A stretch of 64,000 nucleotides of DNA from Piscinibacter sp. HJYY11 (GTDB taxonomy: Bacteria > Pseudomonadota > Gammaproteobacteria > Burkholderiales > Burkholderiaceae_C), in the NCBI RefSeq assembly GCF_016735515.1, contig NZ_JAERQZ010000001.1:1674001-1738000 (forward strand), in the 5' to 3' direction. The notes under the pieces are model-generated. The model was given only the letters and a program-made list of their open reading frames with translations, was not told the DNA's origin and made no database searches. This document shows positions 35,491-44,200 of the stretch, piece after piece; position 1 is the first letter of the stretch, and each line of letters begins with the position of its first letter. The translations under genes were made by a program, and so were the position numbers.

Positions 35491-36636
35491 TCAGATGACC
35501 TCGATCTCGGCCTGCAAGGCACCGGCCGTCTTCATCGCCTGAAGGATCGCCAGCAGATCTTGCGGCGTGGCACCCAGCGCGCTCAGCGCCTTCACCACGT
35601 CGGCGAGCTTGGCGCTTGCGGGCATCTGGATCAGCGCACCGGGCTCCTGCTTGATGGTGATGTCGGCCTTCTCGGCCTTCACCGTCTCGCCCTTGGAAAA
35701 CGGTGCCGGCTGGCTCACCACCGGCGTGGTGTTGATCGTCACCGACAGGTTGCCGTGCGCCACCGCGCACGCCCCGAGCGTCACCGCCTGGTTCATCACC
35801 ACCGAGCCGGTGCGTGCGTTGATCACGATCTTGGCCGAGGGCGTGGCCAGCTCCAGCGGCAGGTTTTCGATGTCGGCGAGGAAGCCCACCCGCATGTCCT
35901 GCGACTCGGGCATGTTGACGCGCACCACGCGGCCGTTCACCGCCTGGGCGGTGCCGTCGCCCATCTTGGCGTTGATGGCGCGGGCCACTTCGCGTGCGGT
36001 GGTGAAGTCGCTCGCGTTGAGGTCGAGCTGCAGCGTGCGGCCCTGGTTGAGCGGCGTCGGCACGGCACGCTCCACGGTCGCGCCTTCGGGGATGCGGCCG
36101 GCGCTCAGGTGGTTGATCTGCACCTTGGAGCCGGCGGCCGAGGCCCCGGCGCCGCCGACGATCAGGTTGCCTTGCGCGAGCGCGTAGATCTGGCCGTCGG
36201 CACCTTTGAGCGGCGTGATGATCAGCGTGCCGCCGCGCAGCGACTTGGCGTTGCCGAGCGAGGAGACGGCCACGTCGAGCGTCTGGCCCGGCTGGGCGAA
36301 GGGGGGCAGTTGCGCGGTGACCATCACGGCCGCCACGTTCTTGACCTGCAGGTTGGTGCCGGCCGGGATGGTCACGCCCATCTGCTGCAGCATCGCCGAG
36401 AGGCTCTGCGCGGTGAAGGGGGCGGAGGTGGTCTGGTCGCCGGTGCCGTCGAGGCCGACGACGAGGCCGTAACCCACCAGCTGGTTGCTGCGCACGCCCT
36501 GGATGGACGCGACTTCCTTGATGCGGGTGGCGTGTGCCGTGGCCGGCCACCAGAGCGCTGCGCTGGCCATGACCACCGTGAGGGCGATCAAGGCCTTGAT
36601 CAGGGCTTCAAGAAGTTGTTCGCGGGTGGTTTGCAT
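35491..36636 (-). CDS. flgI: Flagellar P-ring protein
   Basis: The 381-residue periplasmic P-ring subunit has a signal-like hydrophobic stretch at about 12-33 (LIALTVVMASAALWWPATAHA) with cleavage likely after AHA. Conserved family segments follow: RIKEVASIQGVRSNQLVGYG, VGLDGTGDQT, MLQQMGV and NVAAVMVTA. It forms the bushing in the peptidoglycan layer together with FlgH. It lies 36 bases after the flgH stop. Confidence 0.97.
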   Translation of the reverse strand: MQTTREQLLEALIKALIALTVVMASAALWWPATAHATRIKEVASIQGVRSNQLVGYGLVVGLDGTGDQTTSAPFTAQSLSAMLQQMGVTIPAGTNLQVKNVAAVMVTAQLPPFAQPGQTLDVAVSSLGNAKSLRGGTLIITPLKGADGQIYALAQGNLIVGGAGASAAGSKVQINHLSAGRIPEGATVERAVPTPLNQGRTLQLDLNASDFTTAREVARAINAKMGDGTAQAVNGRVVRVNMPESQDMRVGFLADIENLPLELATPSAKIVINARTGSVVMNQAVTLGACAVAHGNLSVTINTTPVVSQPAPFSKGETVKAEKADITIKQEPGALIQMPASAKLADVVKALSALGATPQDLLAILQAMKTAGALQAEIEVI

Positions 36637-36672
36637 GGTGGCAGGGGGCTCCTGTCACCATTCTGGAATTCT

Positions 36673-37368
36673 TTAGAACGGCATAACGTTCAAAAAGAAG
36701 CGGCCCAGCCACCCTATTCCGTTGACGTCGGCCTGGGCGCCGCGGCCGCGGTGCTCGATGCGCACGTTGGCGATCTGTACCGACTGCACGGTGTTGCCCG
36801 GCTGGATGGAACGCGGGTCGACCTGGCCCGAGAAACGCAGCACGTCGACGTTCTGGTTCACGCCGATCTGCTTCTCGCCGGCGATGACGAGGTGGCCGTT
36901 CGGCATGACATCGATCACGACGCTCGTGATCACGCCCGAGAAATCGTTGGTGTTCTCGGTGCTGCCCTTGCCTTCGAAGGTGTTGGTCGAGCTGCCCTCG
37001 ACCGCCGCGCGGGCGAAGGCCTTGGCATGCACGCCGGGCAGTGCGGAGACACCACCGCCGATGGAGCCGGTCTTGTCGATGGAGCTCGTGCTCTTCTGGC
37101 TGGCTGCGACCTTTTCCACGATCTGCACGGTGAGCGTGTCGCCCACCAGGCGTGCGCGGTGGTCTTCGAAGAGCGGCCGGTATTGCGCGGCCTGGTAGAT
37201 CGAGCCGTTGTTGGCCGGCGGCGTGGGCACCGGCTGCGGGCGCAGGCGGTTGGCCGAGCCGGCCACATCGACCTTGGGCAGCAGGTACGGGGTCTCGCAG
37301 CCGGCGAGCAAGAGGCCAGCGGCAGCGGCGATCAGGGCGAGTCTCATGGGCGATGCACGAAAGAACAT
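36673..37368 (-). CDS. flgH: Flagellar L-ring lipoprotein
   Basis: The 231-residue outer-membrane ring subunit has an N-terminal lipoprotein signal ending LLLAGC. Family motifs include NNGSIYQ, FEDHRARLVGDTLTV, FSGVITSVV, IAGEKQIGVNQ and RFSGQVDPRSI. ATG 37368 overlaps the flgG stop by one base (TGATG); MRLAL at 37347 would also give a good signal peptide. Ends GRFFLNVMPF as in other FlgH proteins. Confidence 0.97.
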   Translation of the reverse strand: MFFRASPMRLALIAAAAGLLLAGCETPYLLPKVDVAGSANRLRPQPVPTPPANNGSIYQAAQYRPLFEDHRARLVGDTLTVQIVEKVAASQKSTSSIDKTGSIGGGVSALPGVHAKAFARAAVEGSSTNTFEGKGSTENTNDFSGVITSVVIDVMPNGHLVIAGEKQIGVNQNVDVLRFSGQVDPRSIQPGNTVQSVQIANVRIEHRGRGAQADVNGIGWLGRFFLNVMPF

Positions 37369-38150
37369 CAAAGCTGACCGAGCTTCTGCAGCATCTGGTC
37401 GGAGGTCTGGATGGCCTTGGAGTTGAGCTCGTAGGCGCGCTGCGTCTGGATCATGCCGATCAGCTCTTCCACGACGTTCACGTTCGAGGTCTCGACGAAG
37501 CCCTGCTGCAAGGCGCCCAGGCCGTTCTGGCCCGGCGTGCCGGCGGTGGGCGTGCCCGAGGCGGCGGTCTCGGTGTAGAGGTTCTGCCCCTTGGGCTCGA
37601 GGCCGGCCGGGTTGACGAAGTTCACGAGCTGCAGCGTGCCCAGCGCCTGCGGCGTGGTCTGGTTGGGGATGCTGGCGGTGACGGTGCCGTCGGCCGCGAT
37701 CGACACGCTCAGGGCGTTCTGCGGCACCGTGATGCCCGGCTGCACGAGATAGCCGTTGTTGGTGACGAGCTGGCCCTGCGCATTGACCTGGAACGAGCCG
37801 TCGCGCGTGTAGCCGGTGGTGCCGTCGGGCATCTGCACTTCGAAGAAGCCGCTGCCGCGCACCGCCACGTCGAGCGGGTTGCTGCTCTGCTGCAGGTTGC
37901 CCTGGCTGAAGCTGCGGCTGGTGGCGACGGCGCGCGTGCCGAGGCCGACCTGCAGGCCGGTGGGAAGCGTGGTCTGCTCGCTGCTGTTGGCGCCGGCCTG
38001 GCGCAGGTTCTGGTACATGAGGTCTTCGAAGACCGCATGCGACTTCTTGTAGCCGTTGGTCGCGCTGTTGGCGAGGTTGTGCGAGATGTGGTCCAGCTGG
38101 GTCTGCTGGGCCTCCATGCCGGTCTTCGAAATCCACAGGGAACGCATCAT
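37368..38150 (-). CDS. flgG: Flagellar distal rod protein
   Basis: The 260-residue rod subunit starts [20 protein letters not shown] with the [14 protein letters not shown] motif, a beta-rich body ([14 protein letters not shown]) and the C-terminal [21 protein letters not shown] helix. It forms the drive shaft through the P and L rings. Overlaps flgH by one base. Confidence 0.97.
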   Translation of the reverse strand: MMRSLWISKTGMEAQQTQLDHISHNLANSATNGYKKSHAVFEDLMYQNLRQAGANSSEQTTLPTGLQVGLGTRAVATSRSFSQGNLQQSSNPLDVAVRGSGFFEVQMPDGTTGYTRDGSFQVNAQGQLVTNNGYLVQPGITVPQNALSVSIAADGTVTASIPNQTTPQALGTLQLVNFVNPAGLEPKGQNLYTETAASGTPTAGTPGQNGLGALQQGFVETSNVNVVEELIGMIQTQRAYELNSKAIQTSDQMLQKLGQL

Positions 38151-38164
38151 GGCGGGTACTCCTA

Positions 38165-38899
38165 TCAGCTCATGGAGAGCAACTGAGCTGCAGCTTTTTC
38201 GTCGCCTTCGGCGGTCTGCAACATCTTCATCTGGGCCTCGAACTGGCGGGCCGCGGTGATCATCGAGACCATCGTCTCGACGGCGCTCACGTTCGAGCCT
38301 TCGAGCGCACCGTCCTGCACGCGGGCGGTGGCGTCGGCTTCCAGGTCGCCATCGGGCGCACGGAAGAGGCCATCGGCACCGCGCGCGAGCGGCGTGTCGT
38401 CGGTCGGCGTCACGAGCTTCAACTTGCCCACCGCGGTGGTCTTGCCGGTGGCGCCGTTCTTCGCGGAGATCGTGCCGTCGGGCGCGATGCTGACCTCGCT
38501 GTTGGGCGGCACCTGGATCGGGCCGCCATCGCCCATCACCGGCAGGCCACTGCGCGTGACCAGCGTGCCTTCGGCGGTGAGGTCCAGCGCACCGCCGCGG
38601 GTGTAGGCCTCGGTGCCGTCGAGCGACTGCACGCTCAACCAGCTGTTGCCCTTGACCGCGACGTCGAGGTTGCGGCCGGTGTTGGTGATGACACCGGGGG
38701 TGGCGTCGAAGCCGGGCGTCGTCTCCAGCGTGTAGACCCGGGTGCTCGCCCCGCTGCCTTGCACCGGCACGGCGCGGAAGGCCTGCAGTTCGGCGCGGAA
38801 GCCCGGCGTGGAGACGTTGGCCAGGTTGTTGGCCAGCGTGTCCTGGCGCTGCATCATGGCCTTCGCACCAGACATGGAGAGATAGATCATCCGATCCAT
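38165..38899 (-). CDS. flgF: Flagellar proximal rod protein FlgF
   Basis: The 244-residue protein begins [20 protein letters not shown] with [18 protein letters not shown], the FlgF form of the rod motif, and ends with [21 protein letters not shown]. It joins the proximal rod to FlgG. It lies 14 bases before flgG on the same strand. Confidence 0.96.
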   Translation of the reverse strand: MDRMIYLSMSGAKAMMQRQDTLANNLANVSTPGFRAELQAFRAVPVQGSGASTRVYTLETTPGFDATPGVITNTGRNLDVAVKGNSWLSVQSLDGTEAYTRGGALDLTAEGTLVTRSGLPVMGDGGPIQVPPNSEVSIAPDGTISAKNGATGKTTAVGKLKLVTPTDDTPLARGADGLFRAPDGDLEADATARVQDGALEGSNVSAVETMVSMITAARQFEAQMKMLQTAEGDEKAAAQLLSMS

Positions 38900-38927
38900 G
38901 GCGAGCTCCCGTTAGCGTTCAGTTCGA

Positions 38928-40187
38928 TCAGCGCAGGTTCACCAGCGTCTGCAGCACCTGGTCCGTCGTCTTGATGGACTGGGCATTCGCCTGGTACACG
39001 CGCTGCGCGGTGATCATGTTCACGAGCTCGGCGGTCAGGTCGACGTTGGAGTCTTCCAGCGCGCCGGCCTGCAGCACGCCGAGGTTGCCCTGGCCCGGCG
39101 TGCCCACGACCGGGTCGCCCGACTCGTAGGTGCGCGCCCAGAGGTTGCCGCCCAGGGGGCGCAGGCCTTGCGTGTTGCGGAAGGTCGAGATCTCGATCTG
39201 GCCGGCCGGCTTGGACTGGCCGTTGGAATAGGTGGCCATCACGATGCCGTCGGATTCGATCGACAGGCCCGACAGCTGGCCCGGGGCATAGCCGTCCTGC
39301 GTGAGGTTGGTGACGCCGAAGCCGGCGCCGTACTGGGTGGCCGCCGTCAGGTCGAGCTGGATGCCGGGGATGGCGAGCGTCTGCGCGCCGGCGGCGTTGG
39401 TCGAGGCCGGGATGTCGAGCGTGATCGGGCCCGTGGGCGCGGTGGGGGCACCACCGCTGGTCGGGAAGGTCATGGTCGTCACCGGGGCCGGGTCGCCGGC
39501 GCCGTCGACCGACACCGAGGTGCCGTTGGCGGTGACGAAGACGTTCCAGGTGTCGGTGCCGGCCTTCTGGAAGTAGTAGGTCAGCGCCACGTCCTGGCCG
39601 CGCTGGTCGTAGACGGTCAGCGAGGTGGCGTTGTTGTAGGTCTGCGCATCGCTGAAGTTGACCATCGGCGTCGTGGCCGGCAGCGTGGTGGCGGCGCGCG
39701 AGTCGAGGTTCATTTCCATTGCGATCTCGGTCGTCGCCGCGGGCTCGATGCCGGCGGTGGGCAGCTGCAGCGGAGAAGCCACCCCGGGCTGGATCACGCC
39801 GTTGCCGTCGGCCGGGTAGCCGAGGAGCTGGCCGCCCTGGTTGGTGACGATGTAGCCGTCCTTGTTGATCTGGAACTGGCCGTTGCGGGTGTACTGGGTC
39901 TGGCCGTTCACGCGCACTTCGAAGAAGCCGCTGCCGTTGATGGCAAGGTCCATCGCGTTGGCGGTGGTGGTGATGTTGCCCTGGCTGAACTGCTGCGTGA
40001 CCGCCTGCAGGTTCACGCCGATGCCGATGGCGTTGCCGCTGCCGGCCAGCGCCGAGGCGTACATGTCGCCGAACTCGGCGCGCGAGGCCTTGGCACCGAA
40101 GGTGTTGGCGTTGGCGACGTTGTTGCCAATGACCTCGAGGTTCTTGCTCGCAGCGTTCAGGCCGGAAAGTCCTTGTTGGAAGCTCAT
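38928..40187 (-). CDS. flgE: Flagellar hook protein
   Basis: The 419-residue hook subunit starts MSFQQGLSGLNAASKNLEV with NNVANANTFGAKASRAEF and ends with LVNMITAQRVYQANAQSIK. A Ser/Thr/Ala-rich variable region (about 150-300) forms the exposed surface. It polymerises into the universal joint after FlgD caps the rod. Twenty-eight bases separate its stop from the flgF start. Confidence 0.97.
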   Translation of the reverse strand: MSFQQGLSGLNAASKNLEVIGNNVANANTFGAKASRAEFGDMYASALAGSGNAIGIGVNLQAVTQQFSQGNITTTANAMDLAINGSGFFEVRVNGQTQYTRNGQFQINKDGYIVTNQGGQLLGYPADGNGVIQPGVASPLQLPTAGIEPAATTEIAMEMNLDSRAATTLPATTPMVNFSDAQTYNNATSLTVYDQRGQDVALTYYFQKAGTDTWNVFVTANGTSVSVDGAGDPAPVTTMTFPTSGGAPTAPTGPITLDIPASTNAAGAQTLAIPGIQLDLTAATQYGAGFGVTNLTQDGYAPGQLSGLSIESDGIVMATYSNGQSKPAGQIEISTFRNTQGLRPLGGNLWARTYESGDPVVGTPGQGNLGVLQAGALEDSNVDLTAELVNMITAQRVYQANAQSIKTTDQVLQTLVNLR

Positions 40188-40204
40188 GGTGAATTCCTGA
40201 TGAG

Positions 40205-40852
40205 TTAGTTGAAGGCCTTGACCTGGCTGTAGGCCACGTTGCCGGAGTTCTTCAGTTCGAGGGTGAGGCTGTCGCCGGAGGTGTTGATCGCGGTCACGGT
40301 GTCGTGCATCAGCGGGGTCGAGTCGAGCTTCGTGCTGCCGCTCATTGCCGTCACGCGGAAGGTGACGCCGGTGGCGGTGGCGTTGGTGCCCGCGTTCCAG
40401 GTGAAGTCGTGCGCGCCCGCCGACTGCGCGCCGAGGTTCAAGGTGTCCAGCACGTGGCCGCTCGGGCCCAGCACTTCGATCTTCACGTTGTCGGCGGCGG
40501 TGTTGAGCTCGAAGCCGGCTTCGGCCCGGCCGTTCTCGATGGTCAGCTTGTTGCCCGGCACGATGACCTCGCGGCCGATGAGCTGCGCGCCCTGCAGCGC
40601 CTGCATCTGCATGAACTGGCCCGACAGGCCCTGGACGGTCTTGTTGAGGTTCTCGATGCCGGTGACCGACTGGATCTGCGCCATCTGGCTCGTGACCTGC
40701 GCGTTGTCCATGGGGGACAGCGGGTCCTGGTTCTGCATCTGCGCCACCAAGAGCTTGAGGAAGCGGTCGGCAGCGCCGGCTTCGTTGGCGGTCTGCACGC
40801 CGCTCTTGGCGTTGAGCTTGTCGTAGGCGGATTGGACGTTGGAGACGGCCAT
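40205..40852 (-). CDS. flgD: Flagellar hook capping protein
   Basis: The 215-residue protein has the conserved N-terminal FLKLLVAQMQNQDPLSPMDN block that interacts with the export gate, then TSQMAQIQSV, and C-terminal beta domains (FELNTAADNVKIEVLGPSG). It acts as the cap for hook assembly and is later replaced by FlgK. Confidence 0.97.
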   Translation of the reverse strand: MAVSNVQSAYDKLNAKSGVQTANEAGAADRFLKLLVAQMQNQDPLSPMDNAQVTSQMAQIQSVTGIENLNKTVQGLSGQFMQMQALQGAQLIGREVIVPGNKLTIENGRAEAGFELNTAADNVKIEVLGPSGHVLDTLNLGAQSAGAHDFTWNAGTNATATGVTFRVTAMSGSTKLDSTPLMHDTVTAINTSGDSLTLELKNSGNVAYSQVKAFN

Positions 40853-40877
40853 GGTGGGGTTCCTTCTTCAGCGAGCC

Positions 40878-41300
40878 TTACTGGCCCATCTGCAGCGTCT
40901 TGAGCAGCAGCGTCTTGGCCGTGTTCATGACTTCGACGTTGTTCTGGTACGAACGCGAGGCCGAGATCATGTTGACCATCTCCTCCACCGCGTTCACGTT
41001 GCTGTAGGTGACGTAGCCCTCGGCATCGGCACTCGGGTGCTTGGGGTCGTGCACCCGGCGGCCGGGGGTCTGGTCTTCGCTGATGGTGCTGACCTTCACG
41101 CCGGCCGCAGCACCGGCGGGCTGCATGCCGGGCTGGCCCATCAGCTCGGTCTGGAAGGTGACCTGGCGTGCCTTGTAGGCCTGGCCATCGGGGCCGGCGA
41201 CGGTGTCGGCGTTGGCGAGGTTGGAGGCCACAACGTTCAGGCGCTGCGACTGGGCGCTCACCGCGCTGCCGCTCACGTTGAAGATCTGGAACATGCTCAT
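40878..41300 (-). CDS. flgC: Flagellar proximal rod protein FlgC
   Basis: The 140-residue protein begins MSMFQIFNVSGSAVSAQSQ with ASNLANADTVAGPDG and ends with VNMISASRSYQNNVEVMNTAK, the standard FlgC architecture. It joins FlgB and FlgF in the rod. Confidence 0.97.
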   Translation of the reverse strand: MSMFQIFNVSGSAVSAQSQRLNVVASNLANADTVAGPDGQAYKARQVTFQTELMGQPGMQPAGAAAGVKVSTISEDQTPGRRVHDPKHPSADAEGYVTYSNVNAVEEMVNMISASRSYQNNVEVMNTAKTLLLKTLQMGQ

Positions 41301-41318
41301 TTCAGCTCCTTAACTGGC

Positions 41319-41729
41319 TCACTGCCCGCCGCGGATCGCGTCGAGCATCGTGCGCACGTTGCCGTTGATGAAACGCAGCGTGGCTTCGTAGCGCACCGAG
41401 TTGTCGGCGAAGTTGGCGCGCTCGCGGTCCATGTCGACCGTGTTGCGGTCGAGGTTGGTCTGGCTGGGGGTGGCGTACAGCAAGTTGCTCTGCACGGCCG
41501 ACTCGGTGCTGCCGAGGGCGATGTGGCCCTGCTGCGTCGCCTTGAGGGCCGCCCCGCCCTGTTGCGCGCCGGTGGCCTGCTTCAGCGCCGAGGCGAAGTC
41601 CAGGTCACGCGCCACATAGTTGGGCGTGTCGGCATTCGCGATGTTGCTGGCGATCAGGCGCTGGCGCTCCGAGCGCAGGCTCAGCGCCTGGCCGTGGAAA
41701 TCGAGCGTGCTCGTCAGTTTGTTCAGCAT
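41319..41729 (-). CDS. flgB: Flagellar proximal rod protein FlgB
   Basis: The 136-residue protein has IASNIANADTPNYVARDLDF and ends with VRYEATLRFINGNVRTM. First gene of the minus-strand flgB-L cluster, so its upstream region carries the operon promoter. ATG 41729 begins the conserved MLNKLTSTLDF sequence; longer frames are rejected. Confidence 0.96.
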   Translation of the reverse strand: MLNKLTSTLDFHGQALSLRSERQRLIASNIANADTPNYVARDLDFASALKQATGAQQGGAALKATQQGHIALGSTESAVQSNLLYATPSQTNLDRNTVDMDRERANFADNSVRYEATLRFINGNVRTMLDAIRGGQ

Positions 41730-41791
41730 GGTGCTGTCCCGCAAACCCAGGTGGGCGATGTGAAGGGATTGTGGGCAGCGTGTTTCAAAAC

Positions 41792-41835
41792 ATAAGCGGG
41801 AATAGACGCCCGATTGCCGCGCTATTCCGACTCTC
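41792..41835. promoter_or_regulatory. Candidate FlhDC binding site between flgA and flgB
   Basis: Imperfect inverted repeat: left half ATAAGCGGGAATAGAC, right half (read on the opposite strand) GAGAGTCGGAATAGCG. The shared GGAATAG cores match the AATAGCG half-sites of the enterobacterial FlhD4C2 box, and the 16-base gap between AATAG (ending 41805) and CTATT (starting 41822) fits the known spacing. FlhDC is the usual motility master regulator in Burkholderiales. The site is about 85 bases from flgB and about 53 from the flgA start, so it could serve both. Confidence 0.55.
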
Positions 41836-41866
41836 ACGTGGGCATATCGCGCCCTACATTGGCAGC

Positions 41867-42577
41867 GTGGACAAGACCCTCTTGCCTCTGCTGCGCCTTT
41901 TCTTCTTCGCCTGGCTGATCGCCGGCGGGGTGGCGGCGCACGCCCAGGTCGCAACTGAAGCCTGGGTGGCCGCAGCACAGCGTTTTGCCCTTGCCGAATT
42001 GAAGAAGGCCGGTGTCGGCCGCCATGACGTGGTGGCCGGCCAGCTCGACAGCCGGCTGCGCCTGGCCGCCTGCGACGAGGTGCAGCCCTACCTGCCGCAA
42101 GGCGCCCGCCTCTGGGGCAAGACCCGCGTGGGCCTGCGCTGCGTGAAAGGCGTCACGAACTGGAACGTCTACCTGCCGCTGACGGTGAACGTCTACGGCC
42201 CGGGGCTGGTCTCAACCTCAGTCCTGCCGGCCGGGCATGTGCTCGCGGCAGAAGATTTCCGTCAAGCCGAGGTCAATCTGGCCGAAGACCTGTTTCAACC
42301 TGCGATCACCGAGGCGCATGTGCTGCTCGGCCGCACGCTCGCCAGGCCGGTCACCCCCGGCCAGAGCCTGCGGCAGACCAGCCTCAAGCCGCGGCAGTGG
42401 TTCACGGCCGGCGACAAGGTGCGCATCCGCGTGGTGGGTGGCGACTTCGCCGTGGCCGGCTCCGGCGAGGCGATCACCGCGGGGATGGAGGGCCAACCGG
42501 CCCGCGTGCGCACCGAAAACGGCCGCATCGTGTCGGGTCTGCCCGTGGCAGACCGCCTGCTGGAGATCACATTGTGA
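41867..42577 (+). CDS. flgA: Flagellar P-ring assembly chaperone FlgA
   Basis: The 236-residue periplasmic chaperone has a signal-like segment (LLRLFFFAWLIAGGVAAHA) after GTG 41867, an N-terminal domain and a C-terminal SAF-like domain (VLPAGHVLAAEDFRQAEVNL, LARPVTPGQSLRQTSLK, GDKVRIRVVGGDFAV). It assists FlgI assembly. Upstream in-frame starts (to 41771) lie inside the putative FlhDC box and are less likely. It diverges from flgB. Confidence 0.93.
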   Translation: MDKTLLPLLRLFFFAWLIAGGVAAHAQVATEAWVAAAQRFALAELKKAGVGRHDVVAGQLDSRLRLAACDEVQPYLPQGARLWGKTRVGLRCVKGVTNWNVYLPLTVNVYGPGLVSTSVLPAGHVLAAEDFRQAEVNLAEDLFQPAITEAHVLLGRTLARPVTPGQSLRQTSLKPRQWFTAGDKVRIRVVGGDFAVAGSGEAITAGMEGQPARVRTENGRIVSGLPVADRLLEITL

Positions 42578-42614
42578 AAAATCGAGTGGGCACTCAGAAT
42601 CTGCAAGAAAAACC

Positions 42615-42641
42615 TAAAGTCAGCGGCGGGCGGGCCGATAC
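42615..42641 (+). promoter_or_regulatory. Sigma-28 (FliA) promoter of flgM
   Basis: TAAAGTCA, 11 bases, GCCGATAC: an excellent match to the class III flagellar consensus TAAAGTTT-N11-GCCGATAA. It lies 51 bases upstream of the flgM ATG, so flgM, and probably flgN, can be made late, when FliA is free. Confidence 0.85.
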
Positions 42642-42691
42642 ACCGTCCATGTTGAAAGGTTTGGGTCTCTGAGAGGCCCAAGGAGTCCAAG

Positions 42692-43000
42692 ATGAAGATC
42701 GGCAATCCCGCAGACAAACCCGGCTCAGCCGCCCCGGTCGCACCGGTGCGCAACCAGCCGGCCGAGACCAAGGCCCAGGAGGCCGGCGCGCACAACGCCG
42801 CCGACCCGAGCGCCAAGGTCGAGCTGTCGAACGCCGCGTCGTCGCTGCTCGAAGGCGGTGCCAGCGCCGATTTCGACGCCGACAAGGTCGCCCGCATCGC
42901 GCAGGCCATCAGCGACGGCAAGTTCGAGATCAACGCCGAGAAGATCGCCGACCGGCTGATCGCCAACGCACACGAAGTGCTGGGCAAGGCCCAACACTGA
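42692..43000 (+). CDS. flgM: Anti-sigma-28 factor
   Basis: The 102-residue protein is Ala/Asp/Glu rich with a disordered N-terminal half (MKIGNPADKPGSAA). The C-terminal sigma-binding half reads ASADFDADKVARIAQAISDG, FEINAEKIADRLIANA. It inhibits FliA until exported after hook completion. A strong AAGGAG site lies nine bases before ATG. Its own sigma-28 promoter gives feedback control. Confidence 0.95.
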   Translation: MKIGNPADKPGSAAPVAPVRNQPAETKAQEAGAHNAADPSAKVELSNAASSLLEGGASADFDADKVARIAQAISDGKFEINAEKIADRLIANAHEVLGKAQH

Positions 43001-43007
43001 CCCACCC

Positions 43008-43028
43008 GCGTGCCCCACAAGGGCACGC
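43008..43028 (+). terminator. Stem-loop between flgM and flgN
   Basis: A perfect 8-bp stem GCGTGCCC/GGGCACGC with loop CACAA-like spacing, with no T-tract. It could attenuate read-through into flgN or protect flgM mRNA. Confidence 0.4.
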
Positions 43029-43065
43029 TCGCTTACGGTCCACACGACTTTCGGTGAACAAGACC

Positions 43066-43452
43066 ATGAACACGCCGGCCCAGATGTCGGGCCCCGACGA
43101 ACTCGAAACCACCCTGGCCGCGGTGGAAACCCACCTCGCCTCGCTCGGTGAATCGCTGCGCAAGAACGACAGCGTGGCCATCGAACACCACGCCACCGAG
43201 CTGCAACGTGCGCTCGCCCGCGCGGTCGACCATTTCGCCCGTGCCGCGCGCAGCGGCCCGGTGCCCACGCCACTGCGCGAGCGGCTGAAGCTCGCCAGCG
43301 GCCTGGTGGCCTCGCAGCGCGAATCGCTGGCCCGCGCCACCGCCGCGCTCGACCGCGCGATGGACGTGCTGATGCCGCGCGACCGCTCGGCGGGCGTCTA
43401 CTCTGCAAGCGGCGCAGGCAGCACCCTGCGCGGCGGCGCGATCCAAGCCTGA
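43066..43452 (+). CDS. flgN: FlgN-like flagellar export chaperone
   Basis: About 128 residues from ATG 43066 (GTG 43054 possible). Helical throughout (LETTLAAVETHLASLGESLRKND, LASGLVASQRESLARATAALDRAMDVLMPR), ending in a disordered Ser/Gly tail as in FlgN, which escorts FlgK and FlgL. Assignment rests on position after flgM, size and helical pattern. Confidence 0.85.
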   Translation: MNTPAQMSGPDELETTLAAVETHLASLGESLRKNDSVAIEHHATELQRALARAVDHFARAARSGPVPTPLRERLKLASGLVASQRESLARATAALDRAMDVLMPRDRSAGVYSASGAGSTLRGGAIQA

Positions 43453-43478
43453 TCTCGCGCTGAACTCGGTGCGACACT

Positions 43479-43500
43479 GCGGCCCTTCGAGGGCCGCTTT
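43479..43500 (+). terminator. Probable intrinsic terminator of flgMN
   Basis: Stem GCGGCCC/GGGCCGC with a TTCGA loop followed by TTT, 27 bases after the flgN stop. The short T-tract makes it weak. Confidence 0.5.
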
Positions 43501-43511
43501 GCATTGTGGGC

Positions 43512-44060
43512 ATGACCGAACTGTTGATCTTCCTGGCCGGCACGGCCTTTTTCACCTACGTCTCCCGCCACGCGCTGCGCAACCCGCGCTCCCACGGCTT
43601 CTGGCGCTTCATCGCCTGGGAATGCATGCTGGCGCTGGTGATCCTCAACTTCCCGATGTGGACGGTCGACCCGTTCTCGCCCCGGCAGGTCGTCTCGTGG
43701 GTGCTGCTCATCGCCTCGCTCTCGCTCGCCATCCATGCGGTGCAGATGCTGAAACGCATCGGCCGGCCGAGCGAGCAGCGCGCCGATGCCGAGCTCTTTG
43801 CCTTCGAGAAGACCTCCTCGCTCGTCACGAGCGGCGCCTTCCGCTACATCCGCCACCCGATGTACGCCGCCCTGCTCTACCTGGCCTGGGGGGCCTTCCT
43901 GAAAGACATCAACGCGGCGACCGCCCTGCTCACCGCGGTGGCGAGCATCGCGCTCGTCATCACCGCGCTGCGCGACGAGGCCGAGTGCCTCGCGCACTTC
44001 GGCGAGGCTTACGCGGGGTACATGCGGACAAGCAAGCGCTTCGTGCCGTTCATCTTCTGA
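43512..44060 (+). CDS. Isoprenylcysteine carboxyl methyltransferase (ICMT/PEMT)-like membrane protein
   Basis: The 182-residue protein has about four hydrophobic helices and the family signature GAFRYIRHPMYAALLYLAWG followed by a Glu-rich ALRDEAECLAHFGEAYAGYMRTSKRFVPF end, characteristic of ICMT/PEMT-type methyltransferases of unknown substrate in bacteria. The start is ATG 43512; GTG 43506 also possible. Directly downstream of the flgMN terminator. Confidence 0.85.
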   Translation: MTELLIFLAGTAFFTYVSRHALRNPRSHGFWRFIAWECMLALVILNFPMWTVDPFSPRQVVSWVLLIASLSLAIHAVQMLKRIGRPSEQRADAELFAFEKTSSLVTSGAFRYIRHPMYAALLYLAWGAFLKDINAATALLTAVASIALVITALRDEAECLAHFGEAYAGYMRTSKRFVPFIF

Positions 44061-44200
44061 AGCGTGTGCCGCATGGCGCTCTCGCGCTGGGCGGTGTCTG
44101 AGGACTGCGGCGTGTTGCCCGCCATGCGCGCCTCGTGCCGCCTCTGAGACAGCACCATCATGGTCGCGAACGAAACCACCTTGCGTGCGGTCGTGGTCAT
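44009..44200 (-). CDS. Possible small 63-residue protein coupled to the oxidoreductase fragment
   Basis: Its ATG overlaps the stop of the gene upstream (ATGA at 44200-44197), which suggests translational coupling. The basic sequence has a short hydrophobic stretch (RKVVSFATMMVLSQRR) and no known motif. Its 3' end overlaps the 3' end of the methyltransferase-like gene on the other strand by 52 bases, which weakens the case. Confidence 0.35.
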   Translation of the reverse strand: MTTTARKVVSFATMMVLSQRRHEARMAGNTPQSSDTAQRESAMRHTLQKMNGTKRLLVRMYPA

